Both the position numbers and the translations under genes were made by a program. A stretch of DNA of 57,544 nt, taken from positions 1 through 57,544 of the forward strand of contig JAJDBV010000031.1 of NCBI GenBank assembly GCA_029261165.1, in the 5' to 3' direction. The DNA is from Nitrospirota bacterium (GTDB lineage Bacteria; Nitrospirota; Nitrospiria; SBBL01; JAADHI01). Below the pieces are notes generated by a model. That model ran no database searches. It was not told the origin of the DNA and worked only from the letters and a program-made list of their open reading frames with translations. Below are positions 35,679-45,208 of the stretch, in pieces. How positions within the stretch are numbered: the first letter of the stretch is position 1; each line of letters opens with the position of its first letter.

Positions 35679-36392
35679 ATGATTCCGATCAAGGCGGATC
35701 GTCCCACCCGCACATTCCCGTTGATTACCATCTGTATTATCTCTATCAATATTTTCGTCTTTCTCTACGAGATTTCTCTCGGGACATATTCGGAGCAGTT
35801 CATTCTCACTTTCGGGGCAATCCCATTCAAGCTTACTCACATATTAACCCTGTTTACGCGTGGTGAGCCGGTTTCTCCCATCTTCAAGAGCATGATTACT
35901 TCAATGTTTCTTCACGGTGGATTATGGCACGTGGGTGGAAATATGCTCTACCTTTGGATCTTTGGCAACAATATAGAAGATGAGATGGGTCATTTTCGTT
36001 TTATCTTCTTTTACATCCTTTGCGGAGTCATTGCCGTCTATTCTCACGCCGCCATTGATCCGATGTCACAGGTCCCGATGATCGGGGCCAGCGGCGCAGT
36101 GTCGGGGGTGTTGGGGGCCTACCTGATTCGCTTCCCCGGGACAAAGATCCTGACGCTCATTCCGCTTGGATTTTTTGTTCATATGATCCGGATCCCGGCA
36201 ATCATTGTCCTGGGTTTTTGGATCGTTGCACAGTTCATGAATGGGATGTTCAGTCTTCAAGAGGGAGGCGGTGTCGCCTGGTTTGCCCATATTGGCGGTT
36301 TTGTTGCCGGCATGTTATTGATCACCCGATTTGGAAAAAAGAGGAAGGGCCTCCGAAAGCCTTCGGGAAAACCTTCTCCTGGCCGAGGATGA
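35679..36392 (+). CDS. Rhomboid-family intramembrane serine protease
   Basis: A 237-residue polytopic membrane protein of the rhomboid family, which cuts substrates inside the membrane. Catalytic Ser138 lies in GASGAVSG and His204 in FAHIGGF. The first-helix start (IKADRPTRTFPLITI) and the segment FLHGGLWHVGGNMLYLWIFG are typical. About six transmembrane helices. GAGG lies 6 bp before ATG 35679; an earlier in-frame start is less typical. It sits between the ExeA-type ATPase and gspC. It could process a secretion component, but that is speculation. Confidence 0.9.
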   Translation: MIPIKADRPTRTFPLITICIISINIFVFLYEISLGTYSEQFILTFGAIPFKLTHILTLFTRGEPVSPIFKSMITSMFLHGGLWHVGGNMLYLWIFGNNIEDEMGHFRFIFFYILCGVIAVYSHAAIDPMSQVPMIGASGAVSGVLGAYLIRFPGTKILTLIPLGFFVHMIRIPAIIVLGFWIVAQFMNGMFSLQEGGGVAWFAHIGGFVAGMLLITRFGKKRKGLRKPSGKPSPGRG

Positions 36393-36411
36393 CCTGAGGC
36401 GCTTGATTCAG

Positions 36412-36475
36412 GGGACAACCTGGGTTTGATCGTACTTTTCATCATGGGTGGGTTGTCCCGGAAGCAGCTTCCGGG
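36412..36475. other. Two overlapping inverted repeats
   Basis: GGGACAACC (36412-36420) can pair with GGTTGTCCC (36451-36459). CCCGGAAGC (36457-36465) can pair with GCTTCCGGG (36467-36475) as a perfect 19-base palindrome. The two stems share the bases 36457-36459, so they compete. They lie 20 bp after the rhomboid gene and 30 bp before the gspC promoter. No T-run follows. Confidence 0.6.
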
Positions 36476-36504
36476 GCTCGCAGGGGCTAAGTATGTGAAG
36501 ATGT

Positions 36505-36532
36505 TTGACTTTATTCCAGAAAATATTATACT
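36505..36532 (+). promoter_or_regulatory. Promoter of the gsp operon
   Basis: TTGACT (36505-36510), a 16-bp spacer and TATACT (36527-36532). The leader to the gspC ATG is about 120 nt and holds no obvious regulatory RNA. Confidence 0.6.
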
Positions 36533-36659
36533 GTGAGTAGGTTGTTTTGTCGTGATTCGCCACATGTGGGTTCATCGTTGCTCAGTGATTCATTCAGTAA
36601 TGAATGGGGTATTTGGGGGACATGATGCTTCTTTTTGAAACAGAGCTTACCTTTTAAAT

Positions 36660-37583
36660 ATGAAAAAATCATACTTTTGGCTAATGCATCTTCTTATGAT
36701 CGCCGTCGGGGCCTATCTTGCGGCTGATGTGGTGAATTTAGTCTTGGGATCCTATCTGGAGGCGTCTATCGCAATACCAAGTGAAGACCGTCGTTCCCCT
36801 CGAAGTGGGCTGGTCCCGGTTACTTTAAAGGGCAGCGGCCTGGAATATGGCTCCATTGTAGAGGGAAATATCTTCAACTCCAAATTACGGTTTAAAAAAC
36901 CCGAGCCTGTAAGAGGTGTGGAGGCCTCCCCCCCAATAATACAGGTTCCAAGGACCCCGTTGGATTTTACCCTTGTCGGAACGATTGTTGGAAGGGCCAC
37001 CTCTTTTGCGATTATTGAGAATAAGAGGACCAAGGAGCAGTCCCTCTATCGTGTGGGTCATATTTTAATGGGGGGTGCCAGGATCACCGATGTCGAGCGA
37101 AACAGGATCGTAATCCTTCGCGGGGGGAATAAAGAGATCCTGGAGGTTGCTTATACACCGAAACAATCGGGATCGAAGGGAAGACAAGCGAGACGGTCGA
37201 CTCCATCACCCGTTCCGGCGGCACTGGTCCCGACGCGGGGCGAGGGGGTGCGGCAGATTTCAAAAGATCAGTGGGTCCTTGACCGACAAGAAATTGATGG
37301 TGCGATCAACAATCTTCCTCAACTATTGACCAAGGCACGGATCATCCCGAACTTCAACAATGGCAAGCCGGATGGGTTTCGGATATTTGCGATCTCTAAG
37401 GGGAGCCTTTACGCCAAGATTGGGCTCCAGAACGGGGATATCCTCCACAGGGTCAATGGGATCGAAGTGAAAGACCCTAAGAATTTCCTGCAGGTATTTG
37501 AACAATTAAAAGACGAGTCTCAAATTACGGTTGATCTGGTTCGCAGGAACGAGAACGAGACCTTCAACTACGAGATACGATAG
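36660..37583 (+). CDS. gspC: Type II secretion protein GspC (PDZ form)
   Basis: A 307-residue inner-membrane protein linking the secretin to the inner-membrane platform. Transmembrane segment at about 7-30, the homology region at about 65-165 (GSIVEGNIFNSKLRF, then FTLVGTIVGRATSFAIIE), a basic linker, and a C-terminal PDZ domain at about 210-307 (PDGFRIFAISKGSLYAKIGL, NGDILHRVNGIEV). The start has no strong ribosome binding site. It is the first gene of the gsp operon. Confidence 0.92.
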   Translation: MKKSYFWLMHLLMIAVGAYLAADVVNLVLGSYLEASIAIPSEDRRSPRSGLVPVTLKGSGLEYGSIVEGNIFNSKLRFKKPEPVRGVEASPPIIQVPRTPLDFTLVGTIVGRATSFAIIENKRTKEQSLYRVGHILMGGARITDVERNRIVILRGGNKEILEVAYTPKQSGSKGRQARRSTPSPVPAALVPTRGEGVRQISKDQWVLDRQEIDGAINNLPQLLTKARIIPNFNNGKPDGFRIFAISKGSLYAKIGLQNGDILHRVNGIEVKDPKNFLQVFEQLKDESQITVDLVRRNENETFNYEIR

Positions 37584-37592
37584 GGAAACTTT

Positions 37593-39068
37593 ATGAGGAG
37601 TCGCTTCGGGGCCGGTTGTTTGATATCGGCCTTTTTTCTTGTTGGAATCATTTTTCCCTGTTCTCTCCCCGCTGAGACACAGCCTGTCCCGGAAGAATCC
37701 CATGAGGAGAAAGTCACGCTTGACTTTAATAATGTCAATTTGCCGGTCCTCGTCCAGTTTATCAGTGAACTGACCGGGAAAAACTTTGTCATTGATGAGC
37801 GGGTCAGAGGAAAAGTCACGATTTTTTCCCCTGGAAAGATAGCGGTCAGCCGCGTATATGATGTTTTTGTCTCCGTCCTCGAATTGAAGGGACTTGCGGT
37901 TGTTGTCCACGGAGATATTTACCAGATTCGACCGTTGGCAGAGGTTCCGCCGATCCGGTCCGTTCACGTCTATACCCTGGAGAATACGAGTGCAGAGGAG
38001 ATGGCAAAGGTGCTTCGGGGGCTTGTATCGAAACCGGCTGCACGTGGCGGACGCGTTAAACAGGCGTCCAGAGGCGTGGGGGCATCTGGACGGGCTATTG
38101 GAGAATTGCGTGGTCCAACTCAGGTCCTGGCCGATAAGGCCACCAATAGTTTAATCATTACGGCGACCGATAATGATTACGAGATCATTAAGGCGGTCAT
38201 TCAAAAGCTTGATAGGAAGCGCCGTCAAGTCTTTGTTGAGGCCGTCGTCCTTGAAATGAGAGCGGATAAGTTCAGAGAGCTCGGGACGGATCTCGGTGCT
38301 GTGTTCGGTTATACAACACCGAATCAAGGGCTTGCGGCCATTGGGGGTTTTAACCAGGATCCGAATGATTTAATCGCCCTCTCCAGAGTTCCGGGGGTTG
38401 AGGTGGGAACAGTCAATGTCCGGGGCCTGTTGAAGGCCTTACAGTCTGCAGATGATGTGAATATTCTTTCGACACCCCAGATTCTCACCAGCGACAGTCA
38501 GAAGGCCGAGATTGTCGTCGCTGAAAACATTCCTTTCCCCGGGGCGCAGAGCCAGACCACTGGCGGTAATGTTCAGACGACGATTGAGCGGAAAGATGTC
38601 GGAGTGATTCTTCGGTTGACTCCAAAGGTCTTGGAAAATGACCTGGTGCGGCTGGATGTCTACCAGGAGATCTCTTCGGTGACCGAAACCTCCCAGTCTG
38701 TCGGAAATACCGTGCTGGGTCCGACGACAAACAAGCGCTCAGCCAATACGACCGTCGTGGTTCGTGACGGACAGGCGGTGGTGATCGGAGGTCTGATCCG
38801 TGACAATGCCGTCGTCACAGAGCGAAAGATCCCTCTTCTGGGGGACATCCCGCTTCTTGGCTGGCTTTTCAAGGTGCAGTCCAAGCGACTTGAAAAAACA
38901 AATCTGATGATTTTCCTGACCCCGCATATCGTGAAAACACAGCGGGATCTGGATGAGATTCGCCTGGAAAAGACCACTCAGGCTGCCGTTTTTATGGAAG
39001 ACAACCGCTTGCCGAGACGTGAGAACCGGGGGGATGTGTTTGAAAAAATGGTAAACCTTCCTCAGTGA
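37593..39068 (+). CDS. gspD: Type II secretion outer-membrane secretin GspD, short form
   Basis: A 491-residue secretin forming the outer-membrane channel. Signal peptide with a cut at about residue 27, N0 domain at about 40-112 (VTLDFNNVNLPVLVQFISEL), one KH-like N domain at about 123-210 (VYTLENTSAEEMAKVLRGLV) and the secretin core to about 455 (VNILSTPQILTSDSQKAEIV, VVVRDGQAVVIGGLI, FLTPHIV). Usual GspD has N0 to N3 and about 650 residues, so two N domains seem to be missing. The C-terminal tail is only about 40 residues and no clear pilotin-binding S domain is visible. Confidence 0.93.
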   Translation: MRSRFGAGCLISAFFLVGIIFPCSLPAETQPVPEESHEEKVTLDFNNVNLPVLVQFISELTGKNFVIDERVRGKVTIFSPGKIAVSRVYDVFVSVLELKGLAVVVHGDIYQIRPLAEVPPIRSVHVYTLENTSAEEMAKVLRGLVSKPAARGGRVKQASRGVGASGRAIGELRGPTQVLADKATNSLIITATDNDYEIIKAVIQKLDRKRRQVFVEAVVLEMRADKFRELGTDLGAVFGYTTPNQGLAAIGGFNQDPNDLIALSRVPGVEVGTVNVRGLLKALQSADDVNILSTPQILTSDSQKAEIVVAENIPFPGAQSQTTGGNVQTTIERKDVGVILRLTPKVLENDLVRLDVYQEISSVTETSQSVGNTVLGPTTNKRSANTTVVVRDGQAVVIGGLIRDNAVVTERKIPLLGDIPLLGWLFKVQSKRLEKTNLMIFLTPHIVKTQRDLDEIRLEKTTQAAVFMEDNRLPRRENRGDVFEKMVNLPQ

Positions 39069-39092
39069 CGGATACTGGAATGAGGTCATGTT

Positions 39093-40802
39093 TTGATTTC
39101 AAAGAAACGGCCCTTCATTGGTCAGATATTAGTCGAAAAACGTTTTGTGACCTCGGCACAACTCGAGGAAGGTCTCCGTGTGCAGAAGGCGCAGGCGGGG
39201 AAAATTGGCGAGATACTTGTCCGGTTAAAATTCCTTAACGAGGAAGCGGTCCTTGAGGCCCTTTCTCATCAATGGCAGATTCCCTATATCCCTAGGGTTC
39301 CCGTTGCCGAGATTGATCCAATACTTATAGAGAAAGTTCCAATTTCTTTCGCGAAACGTCACGAAGTCCTCCCTTTCAAACGGGAGGGGAACGTGGTTCA
39401 GGTTGCCACCTCAAAGCCTCTAAATCTCTCTGCCCTGGACGATCTTCGCCTCTTAATGAAAGAACCGATACAGATCATCGCGGCACCTTCCCTTGTTGTC
39501 ATCGGTAGCATCAACCAGGTTTATGAGCGTGCGACCGGCAGCGCCGAACAGGCGATCTCTGATCTCGACGGTGATAGCCTAACCGTGCTGGCGGAGGAAC
39601 TTGCCGAACCGGAAGATCTTCTCGATGCGAGTGATGAGGCCCCGATGATCCGCCTCGTAAATTCGATCCTGTTTCAGGCGGTCCAACAGCGCGCTTCTGA
39701 TATTCACTTCGAGCCTTTTGAACGAGAGGTAATGATCCGGTACCGCATTGACGGGGTTCTGTACAATGTGCTTACCCCTCCCAAGCGGCTCCAGTCTGCC
39801 TTGCTATCACGTGTTAAAATTATGGCGGGGATGGACATCGCGGAAAAAAGATTACCCCAGGATGGCCGGATCGGCTTGAAGATCGGCGGTCGGGAGATTG
39901 ATATCCGGGTATCGGATGTTCCGACCGCGCACGGTGAGCGCTTGGTCCTCCGTCTGCTCGATAAATCGAGCGTCATGCTCAACCTGGAAGATATCGGTCT
40001 CGAGCGCGAAGGCTTGTCGACACTGGAACGCTTGCTTCGTTTATCGCACGGCATTCTTCTTGTGACCGGACCGACCGGGAGTGGAAAGACAACAACCCTT
40101 TACGCCGGCTTAAATCGTGTCAATTCTATTGAAAAGAATATTATTACCATCGAAGATCCGATCGAATACCAGTTGAAAGGGGTTGGCCAGATTCAGGTCA
40201 ATCCCAAGATTGAACTGACCTTTGCCAGCGGGCTCCGGTCTATTCTTCGTCAGGACCCGGACATCATCATGGTGGGAGAAATCAGGGACACCGAAACGGC
40301 AGAGATTTCGATTCAAGCCTCTCTGACGGGACATCTTGTCCTCTCAACCTTGCATACAAATGATTCAGCCGGGGCCATCACCCGTCTCCTGGACATGGGG
40401 GTTGAACCTTTCCTCGTTTCCTCGTCTGTGATTGCCATTGTCGCGCAACGCTTGGTCCGTCTGGTCTGTCCGGAGTGCCGGGTCTCCTATCGTCCCACAG
40501 CGGAAGAGTTGAAGAAGCTCGGGATCAAGGAGGAGGGGGACGCCTATCTTTTTTATCGGGGACAAGGATGTTCCCATTGTATGAAAACCGGTTATAGAGG
40601 CCGTTCTGGCCTATATGAGATCCTGTTGCTTGATGATGAGATCCGAAATATGGTCCTTTCAAAGGTTGATTCAGGGCGGATCAAAACCCTTGCGATTTCG
40701 AAGGGGATGATGACGCTGCGTGAAGACGGTGCCAGGCGGGTTGTCGCCGGACTGACCACGACGGAAGAGGTTCTCCGAGTGACGCAGGAGGACAGGGTCT
40801 AG
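39093..40802 (+). CDS. gspE: Type II secretion ATPase GspE
   Basis: A 569-residue secretion ATPase at the cytoplasmic face. N1E-like domain (GQILVEKRFVTSAQLEEGLR), then Walker A GPTGSGKTTT (326-335), the Asp box TIEDPIE, Walker B GEIRDTETAEI, the His box TGHLVLSTLHTND, and a zinc-binding Cys4 region (CPEC and CSHC). The start is TTG 39093, supported by GAGGT 6 bp upstream; no in-frame ATG fits the N terminus. It is co-transcribed with gspD and with gspF, whose ATG lies 4 bp after the stop. Confidence 0.95.
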   Translation: MISKKRPFIGQILVEKRFVTSAQLEEGLRVQKAQAGKIGEILVRLKFLNEEAVLEALSHQWQIPYIPRVPVAEIDPILIEKVPISFAKRHEVLPFKREGNVVQVATSKPLNLSALDDLRLLMKEPIQIIAAPSLVVIGSINQVYERATGSAEQAISDLDGDSLTVLAEELAEPEDLLDASDEAPMIRLVNSILFQAVQQRASDIHFEPFEREVMIRYRIDGVLYNVLTPPKRLQSALLSRVKIMAGMDIAEKRLPQDGRIGLKIGGREIDIRVSDVPTAHGERLVLRLLDKSSVMLNLEDIGLEREGLSTLERLLRLSHGILLVTGPTGSGKTTTLYAGLNRVNSIEKNIITIEDPIEYQLKGVGQIQVNPKIELTFASGLRSILRQDPDIIMVGEIRDTETAEISIQASLTGHLVLSTLHTNDSAGAITRLLDMGVEPFLVSSSVIAIVAQRLVRLVCPECRVSYRPTAEELKKLGIKEEGDAYLFYRGQGCSHCMKTGYRGRSGLYEILLLDDEIRNMVLSKVDSGRIKTLAISKGMMTLREDGARRVVAGLTTTEEVLRVTQEDRV

Positions 40803-40806
40803 CAGC

Positions 40807-42027
40807 ATGGCGATCTACGACTATAAGGGTTTGGACCTTCAGGGAAAAAATGCGGCAGGCATCATTGATGCCGACAACCCACGGATGGCAAGATTAAAGC
40901 TCCGGGACAGCGGTATTTTTCCCACTGAGGTCTTACCTGCGCATCAAGAAGCTGTAAGCCCCCTCTCCCGTCCGGTCTCTCTATTTTCGGAAAAGGTGAC
41001 GCTTTCAGAAACGGCGGTGATGACTCGGCAGTTGGCGACCCTTGTTGGAGCGGGAATCCCGTTGATGGAGGCGCTGACAGCGCTGACCGAACAGATTGAG
41101 AAAGAAGCCGCTAAAAAGATCTGGGTCGATGTCCGGGACGGGGTAAAAGAAGGAAGTGCGCTGGCCGATGCGCTTGGCCGCTATCCGGAGACCTTCTCTT
41201 CTCTCTATCGGCAGATGGTTCGGGCCGGGGAAGCAAGCGGGACGCTCGATCATATTCTGGTTCGGCTGGCCGACACCCTTGAATCCCAGGTGCGTCTCAG
41301 GAACAAGCTTTTTACGATCATGACCTATCCAATCCTGATGATGGCTGTCAGTCTCATGATCCTTGTTTTTCTGATTACCTTTGTGGTTCCCAAGGTGACA
41401 ACCATCTTTACCGATATGCAGCAGGCCCTCCCCTTGCCGACCGTGATCCTCTTGGCCTTCAGCGATTTTTTACGTCAGGACGGATGGCTTGTGGCGGTGG
41501 TCGGGGTGATCGGGGCCTTCTTTTTACGGCGTCATGTGAAGACCCCGCATGGAAAGGAGCAATACGATCGCGTCATTTTGAAGGTTCCACTTGTTGGACG
41601 GGTTGTGAAAATCATTGCGATTTCCCGATTTACAAAAACCCTTGCAGCCTTACTTGGGAGCGGCGTTCCGATTTTAACCGCAATGGAAATTGTTCAGCAG
41701 GTTGTTGAAAATAAGGTTCTGGAAGAGGTGATTCAGGAGGCGAGAGGAAATATCCGGGAGGGAGAGGGGATCGCGCTCCCGCTCCGCCGAAGCGGACTTT
41801 TTCCCCCGTTGGTGACCCACATGATTGCGATTGGAGAAAAGAGCGGCAAGCTGGAAGGGATGCTGCAGAAGGTCTCAGAGGCCTATGACAATGAAGTCGA
41901 AACCGCGGTGACCGGTTTAACCTCATTGCTGGCGCCGGTGATGATACTCGGAATGGGACTGGTTGTCCTTTTTATCGTACTGGCGATCCTGCTACCGATC
42001 TTTGAGATAAGCCAGGTTGTGAACTGA
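40807..42027 (+). CDS. gspF: Type II secretion inner-membrane protein GspF
   Basis: A 406-residue platform protein with two repeated cytoplasmic GspF domains and three transmembrane helices (about 170-195, 220-240 and 375-400). Recognisable parts: [47 protein letters not shown] and [15 protein letters not shown]. The spacing on both sides is tight (4 and 8 bp). The length is normal. Confidence 0.95.
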   Translation: MAIYDYKGLDLQGKNAAGIIDADNPRMARLKLRDSGIFPTEVLPAHQEAVSPLSRPVSLFSEKVTLSETAVMTRQLATLVGAGIPLMEALTALTEQIEKEAAKKIWVDVRDGVKEGSALADALGRYPETFSSLYRQMVRAGEASGTLDHILVRLADTLESQVRLRNKLFTIMTYPILMMAVSLMILVFLITFVVPKVTTIFTDMQQALPLPTVILLAFSDFLRQDGWLVAVVGVIGAFFLRRHVKTPHGKEQYDRVILKVPLVGRVVKIIAISRFTKTLAALLGSGVPILTAMEIVQQVVENKVLEEVIQEARGNIREGEGIALPLRRSGLFPPLVTHMIAIGEKSGKLEGMLQKVSEAYDNEVETAVTGLTSLLAPVMILGMGLVVLFIVLAILLPIFEISQVVN

Positions 42028-42035
42028 GGAGAGAA

Positions 42036-42581
42036 ATGGACAGTGTAAAGATAAATTGTAAGGGGGATGAAGGAGCAGGTCTCCTTTCAAAGAAAGCTTT
42101 TATGGCAAAACGTGTATCCCACCGGCAGATCTTCCGGATGCCGTACAGCAAGGCATTGACCTCTGATCGGGGGTTCACCTTGATTGAAATTATGGTGGTT
42201 GTCACCATTTTGGCGATTCTTGCTGCCTTGGTCGTTCCAAAACTGGTCGGAAGATCGGACGATGCAAGACGGGTGGCGGCAAAGGTCCAGATTAAGAATA
42301 TTGAGGGAGCCCTTCAGCTTTACAAACTCGATAGCGGCATCTACCCGTCGACTTCACAGGGACTCGATGCCCTTGTTGAGAAGCCGAATATTGGCCAGAT
42401 ACCCAAGAATTGGAAAGAGGGAGGCTACCTTGCAAAAGTTCCGAAAGATCCCTGGGGCAACCCTTACGCCTACCTGAGTCCGGGACGGCATGGAGATTAT
42501 GATCTCGTCTCCTACGGCACCGATGGGGAACAGGGTGGCGAAGGGAAGAGTGCTGATGTCGAGAGTTGGGATCTGGAATAG
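42036..42581 (+). CDS. gspG: Type II secretion major pseudopilin GspG
   Basis: The major pseudopilin, with the prepilin site [19 protein letters not shown] and the conserved Glu at +5, followed by [13 protein letters not shown] with the calcium-loop region [13 protein letters not shown]. The ATG at 42036 has a very good AGGAGAGAA site but gives a 46-residue leader. An internal ATG at 42138 would give a normal 12-residue leader ([12 protein letters not shown]) but has no good ribosome binding site. I keep the upstream start and mark it as uncertain. The mature protein is of normal length (about 135). Confidence 0.93.
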   Translation: MDSVKINCKGDEGAGLLSKKAFMAKRVSHRQIFRMPYSKALTSDRGFTLIEIMVVVTILAILAALVVPKLVGRSDDARRVAAKVQIKNIEGALQLYKLDSGIYPSTSQGLDALVEKPNIGQIPKNWKEGGYLAKVPKDPWGNPYAYLSPGRHGDYDLVSYGTDGEQGGEGKSADVESWDLE

Positions 42582-42597
42582 GTCGTCAGAGAAGAAG

Positions 42598-43146
42598 ATG
42601 AAGCGAAAGCGGGCGATATTAACCCTTCAGTGGTCTGATGGCGGGGCGGACGCTTATATCGAAAAGAGGAACGGTTTTACCCTGTTGGAATTGATGCTGG
42701 TCATCGCGATCCTGGGGATACTTGCCATGGTACTCTTTCCCCGGATGTCTTCATTTGGCAGCGGCAATATGAAAAGGACGGCGCGTCATTTTGCCGCATT
42801 GATCCAGCATCTTGCTCAGGAATCGGTCTCAAGAAAGAAGACCTTTCGCCTGAACTATAACCTTGAGAACGAAGCCTATTGGTCAGAGGTTTTGGGAGAG
42901 AACCTTGCGTTTGGCCCAACAGGCGACCCCCTGGCACCCAGACGGGTTTTGCCGAAGGGAATCTCTTTTGAAGATGTCATTACGCCGCAACAAGGAAAAG
43001 TCAGAGAAGGAGAGGCCTTTACACAATTTTATCCGGTAGGTGTTGAAAAGACCTGGATTCACTTAAAGCAGGGAGACCGATTATGGACTCTGGTGATCAA
43101 CCCATTAACCGGCCGGGTAAAGGTATTTGAAAAATATGTGGAATAA
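42598..43146 (+). CDS. gspH: Type II secretion minor pseudopilin GspH
   Basis: A 182-residue minor pseudopilin with prepilin site NG/FTLLELMLVIAILGILA after a leader of about 26 residues. The globular part includes HFAALIQHLAQESVSRKKTF, as expected for GspH. The start ATG 42598 lies 16 bp after gspG; in-frame starts further upstream would overlap gspG. The 3' end overlaps gspI by 11 bp. Confidence 0.85.
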   Translation: MKRKRAILTLQWSDGGADAYIEKRNGFTLLELMLVIAILGILAMVLFPRMSSFGSGNMKRTARHFAALIQHLAQESVSRKKTFRLNYNLENEAYWSEVLGENLAFGPTGDPLAPRRVLPKGISFEDVITPQQGKVREGEAFTQFYPVGVEKTWIHLKQGDRLWTLVINPLTGRVKVFEKYVE

Positions 43147-43513
43147 GGCCAAAAAATCACGATCTGGGTTTACCCTTCTTGAGATCATGATCGCCCTGGC
43201 GGTTGTCTCAATTTCTTTTGTGGTCCTGTTGGGGCTTCGCAACCGGGATATCGTACTGGCTGAGTATTCACGGCATATCACAGTATCGACGCTGCTGGCA
43301 CGCCAGAAGATTACTGAGGTCTCCGTGGAAGGATTTCCAGACCTCGGTTCCAGCGATGGCGGTTTTGGTGAGACCTATCCCGAGTTTAAGTGGCGGCAGG
43401 AAGTGAGGCAGACCCCTTTTGATGTGGTACGCGAGTTGGAACTGAGTGTCGTCTGGAAAGAGGGGGTGCGTGAAGAGGTGAGCCGGTTTACCGTCTATAT
43501 TTTTGATGCGTAA
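43136..43513 (+). CDS. gspI: Type II secretion minor pseudopilin GspI
   Basis: A 125-residue minor pseudopilin with prepilin site SG/FTLLEIMIALAVVSISFVV, then LLARQKITEVSVEGF, typical of GspI. The ATG at 43136 is used with AAAGGT 11 bp upstream; a TTG at 43127 is also in frame. It forms the pilus-tip complex with GspJ and GspK. Confidence 0.88.
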   Translation: MWNKAKKSRSGFTLLEIMIALAVVSISFVVLLGLRNRDIVLAEYSRHITVSTLLARQKITEVSVEGFPDLGSSDGGFGETYPEFKWRQEVRQTPFDVVRELELSVVWKEGVREEVSRFTVYIFDA

Positions 43514-43528
43514 GGGGGTTGTACGGAA

Positions 43529-44188
43529 ATGAACGGGAAAACGGATCGGGTCCGAGCTTGTCACGGATTTACCCTGATCGAGATGATGATTTCAATGGCC
43601 ATTCTTTCCGTCCTTTTTCTCTTGGTCTATGGGACATTCAGTGCGACATTTAAGGCCTCTGAACATATGGAGTCGGAGGCGGACGATTACCGACTGGCCC
43701 GGCTTGGCATTTATCATCTGGCGAAAGATCTCAGCATGTTCCACGTCGGGGATCCCGTGGTGTCCACGGGATCAGAGGCGTCCCCATTGATCTTCATCGG
43801 AGAAGACCGGATACGCTTAGCGGAGGGGGGTGAACTCCCCAATGATCTGCTTCAATTTACTTCGGTGTCTCATGGAAGAACGATGCGGGACGCGCCTGAA
43901 TCGGACCAGGTGACGGTGTCATACTACCTACAGGAAAAGCGCTTGATTCAGGAAGCCATCCTTTCGAACGGAAGGGTGGTCACACAAGAGATTGGTGAGC
44001 CGCTCAATGGACTAAATTTTAGATACCTGGATCCTGACGGTCGTACCTGGATCGACGAATGGGATGCGCTGGAGAAAAAGAACCGTCCCCCTTTGGCCAT
44101 TGAAGTGGAGTTTTATCTCAAGAAAGAAAAGGGCGAGGTCCGCCGCTTCAAGACCTGGGTTGATTTTCCGGTCGGCGCACGTCTATGA
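43529..44188 (+). CDS. gspJ: Type II secretion minor pseudopilin GspJ
   Basis: A 219-residue minor pseudopilin with prepilin site HG/FTLIEMMISMAILSVLF after a 13-residue leader. The C terminus contains LNGLNFRYLDPDGRTWIDEW, matching GspJ. It overlaps gspN by 4 bp (ATGA). Confidence 0.9.
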   Translation: MNGKTDRVRACHGFTLIEMMISMAILSVLFLLVYGTFSATFKASEHMESEADDYRLARLGIYHLAKDLSMFHVGDPVVSTGSEASPLIFIGEDRIRLAEGGELPNDLLQFTSVSHGRTMRDAPESDQVTVSYYLQEKRLIQEAILSNGRVVTQEIGEPLNGLNFRYLDPDGRTWIDEWDALEKKNRPPLAIEVEFYLKKEKGEVRRFKTWVDFPVGARL

Positions 44189-45132
44189 GCAAAACCCGTG
44201 AGCACGCTTCTGCGTCAAATCGTTCGACATTTGGATGGCTGAAAAGTAGAAAGAAGAAGGCCGCGGTTATCTTCGGCTATGTCTTTTTTGGTCTTTTGAT
44301 GTTCCTTCTTTTCTTGTATCTGACATTCCCTTTTCACCTTTTGACCTCGAAGTTGATTCTTGTTCTGGAAAAAGAGAGCGGATGCGAGATCTCCGTCGAA
44401 GAGAGTCAGTTTTATTTTCCATCCCGGGTTTTATGGAATGGGATTCGAACCCGCTGTAAGAATCTCTCTTTTTTACCAGGGGGTGGAAGAGATCTGGATC
44501 TCAATATTACCTCGATTGATGCACGTGTGGCCCCGGTTCCATTACTCACGGGAAGGCGAGGGGAGATCGATTTTGTTATCGGTGTCGCGGATGGCGTATT
44601 GTCAGGGCACCTGAGTATTTCAGAAAAGGATGACCATGTTTCATATTTTTTAAGGTTGCAGGGGGGGAAGGTTGATCTGGCCCGCTTCGGGGCATCTGGC
44701 CAGCTTGATTTGGAAGGGAACTCGGGTTGGTTGAATCAAGACGTCTTGAATGGAGAAGGGGTGCTCTCTTTTACCTTGAGGGAGGGACGTTTCAAAGAGA
44801 TTGGCGCGTGGGCCGTTCCAATCGGTGAGGTTTCCTTCTCAGACATTCATGGTAAAATATCCTGGGGAAAAGGGAGGGTCGTTATTGATCAATTTTCCGC
44901 GCGGGGGAGTGAAGTTGATCTTCAGGGTGAAAGCGGAAATCTGATTCTCCGAAAGCCGCTCGACGGGAGCCTGGTGACCCTGACGCTCAAAACAACGCCA
45001 AAAGGGGATCTCAAACGAATGGCCACGCTCTTCATACAAGGATATACGGGTCGGGAGTCCTTGATTCTCGGGATAAGAGGGCCTTTACGAAAGCCTAAGG
45101 TTTCACTGAATGGTCGACCGCTCAGTTTTTAA
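44185..45132 (+). CDS. gspN: Type II secretion protein GspN
   Basis: A 315-residue protein with one N-terminal transmembrane helix (about 27-50) and a long periplasmic part. The order of elements (KLILVLEKESGCEISVEES, GRRGEIDFVIGVADGVLSGH, ITSIDARVAP) resembles GspN, which also recalls AsmA-like lipid-transfer folds. GspN is absent from many type II systems. Its exact job is not known. ATGA overlap with gspJ; copy C of the repeat follows before gspL. Confidence 0.85.
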   Translation: MSKTREHASASNRSTFGWLKSRKKKAAVIFGYVFFGLLMFLLFLYLTFPFHLLTSKLILVLEKESGCEISVEESQFYFPSRVLWNGIRTRCKNLSFLPGGGRDLDLNITSIDARVAPVPLLTGRRGEIDFVIGVADGVLSGHLSISEKDDHVSYFLRLQGGKVDLARFGASGQLDLEGNSGWLNQDVLNGEGVLSFTLREGRFKEIGAWAVPIGEVSFSDIHGKISWGKGRVVIDQFSARGSEVDLQGESGNLILRKPLDGSLVTLTLKTTPKGDLKRMATLFIQGYTGRESLILGIRGPLRKPKVSLNGRPLSF

Positions 45133-45208
45133 TCATCTTTTCGGGCTCAATCCTAAGCAGCTTGCTGCGAGGATTCTTTATAAGATTGGTTTTTCAAAAT
45201 AGAAGGAA

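Noticed and set aside
36457-36475. Rho-independent terminator after the rhomboid gene
   Set aside because: The stem is strong but no T-run follows, so it is listed as overlapping inverted repeats only.
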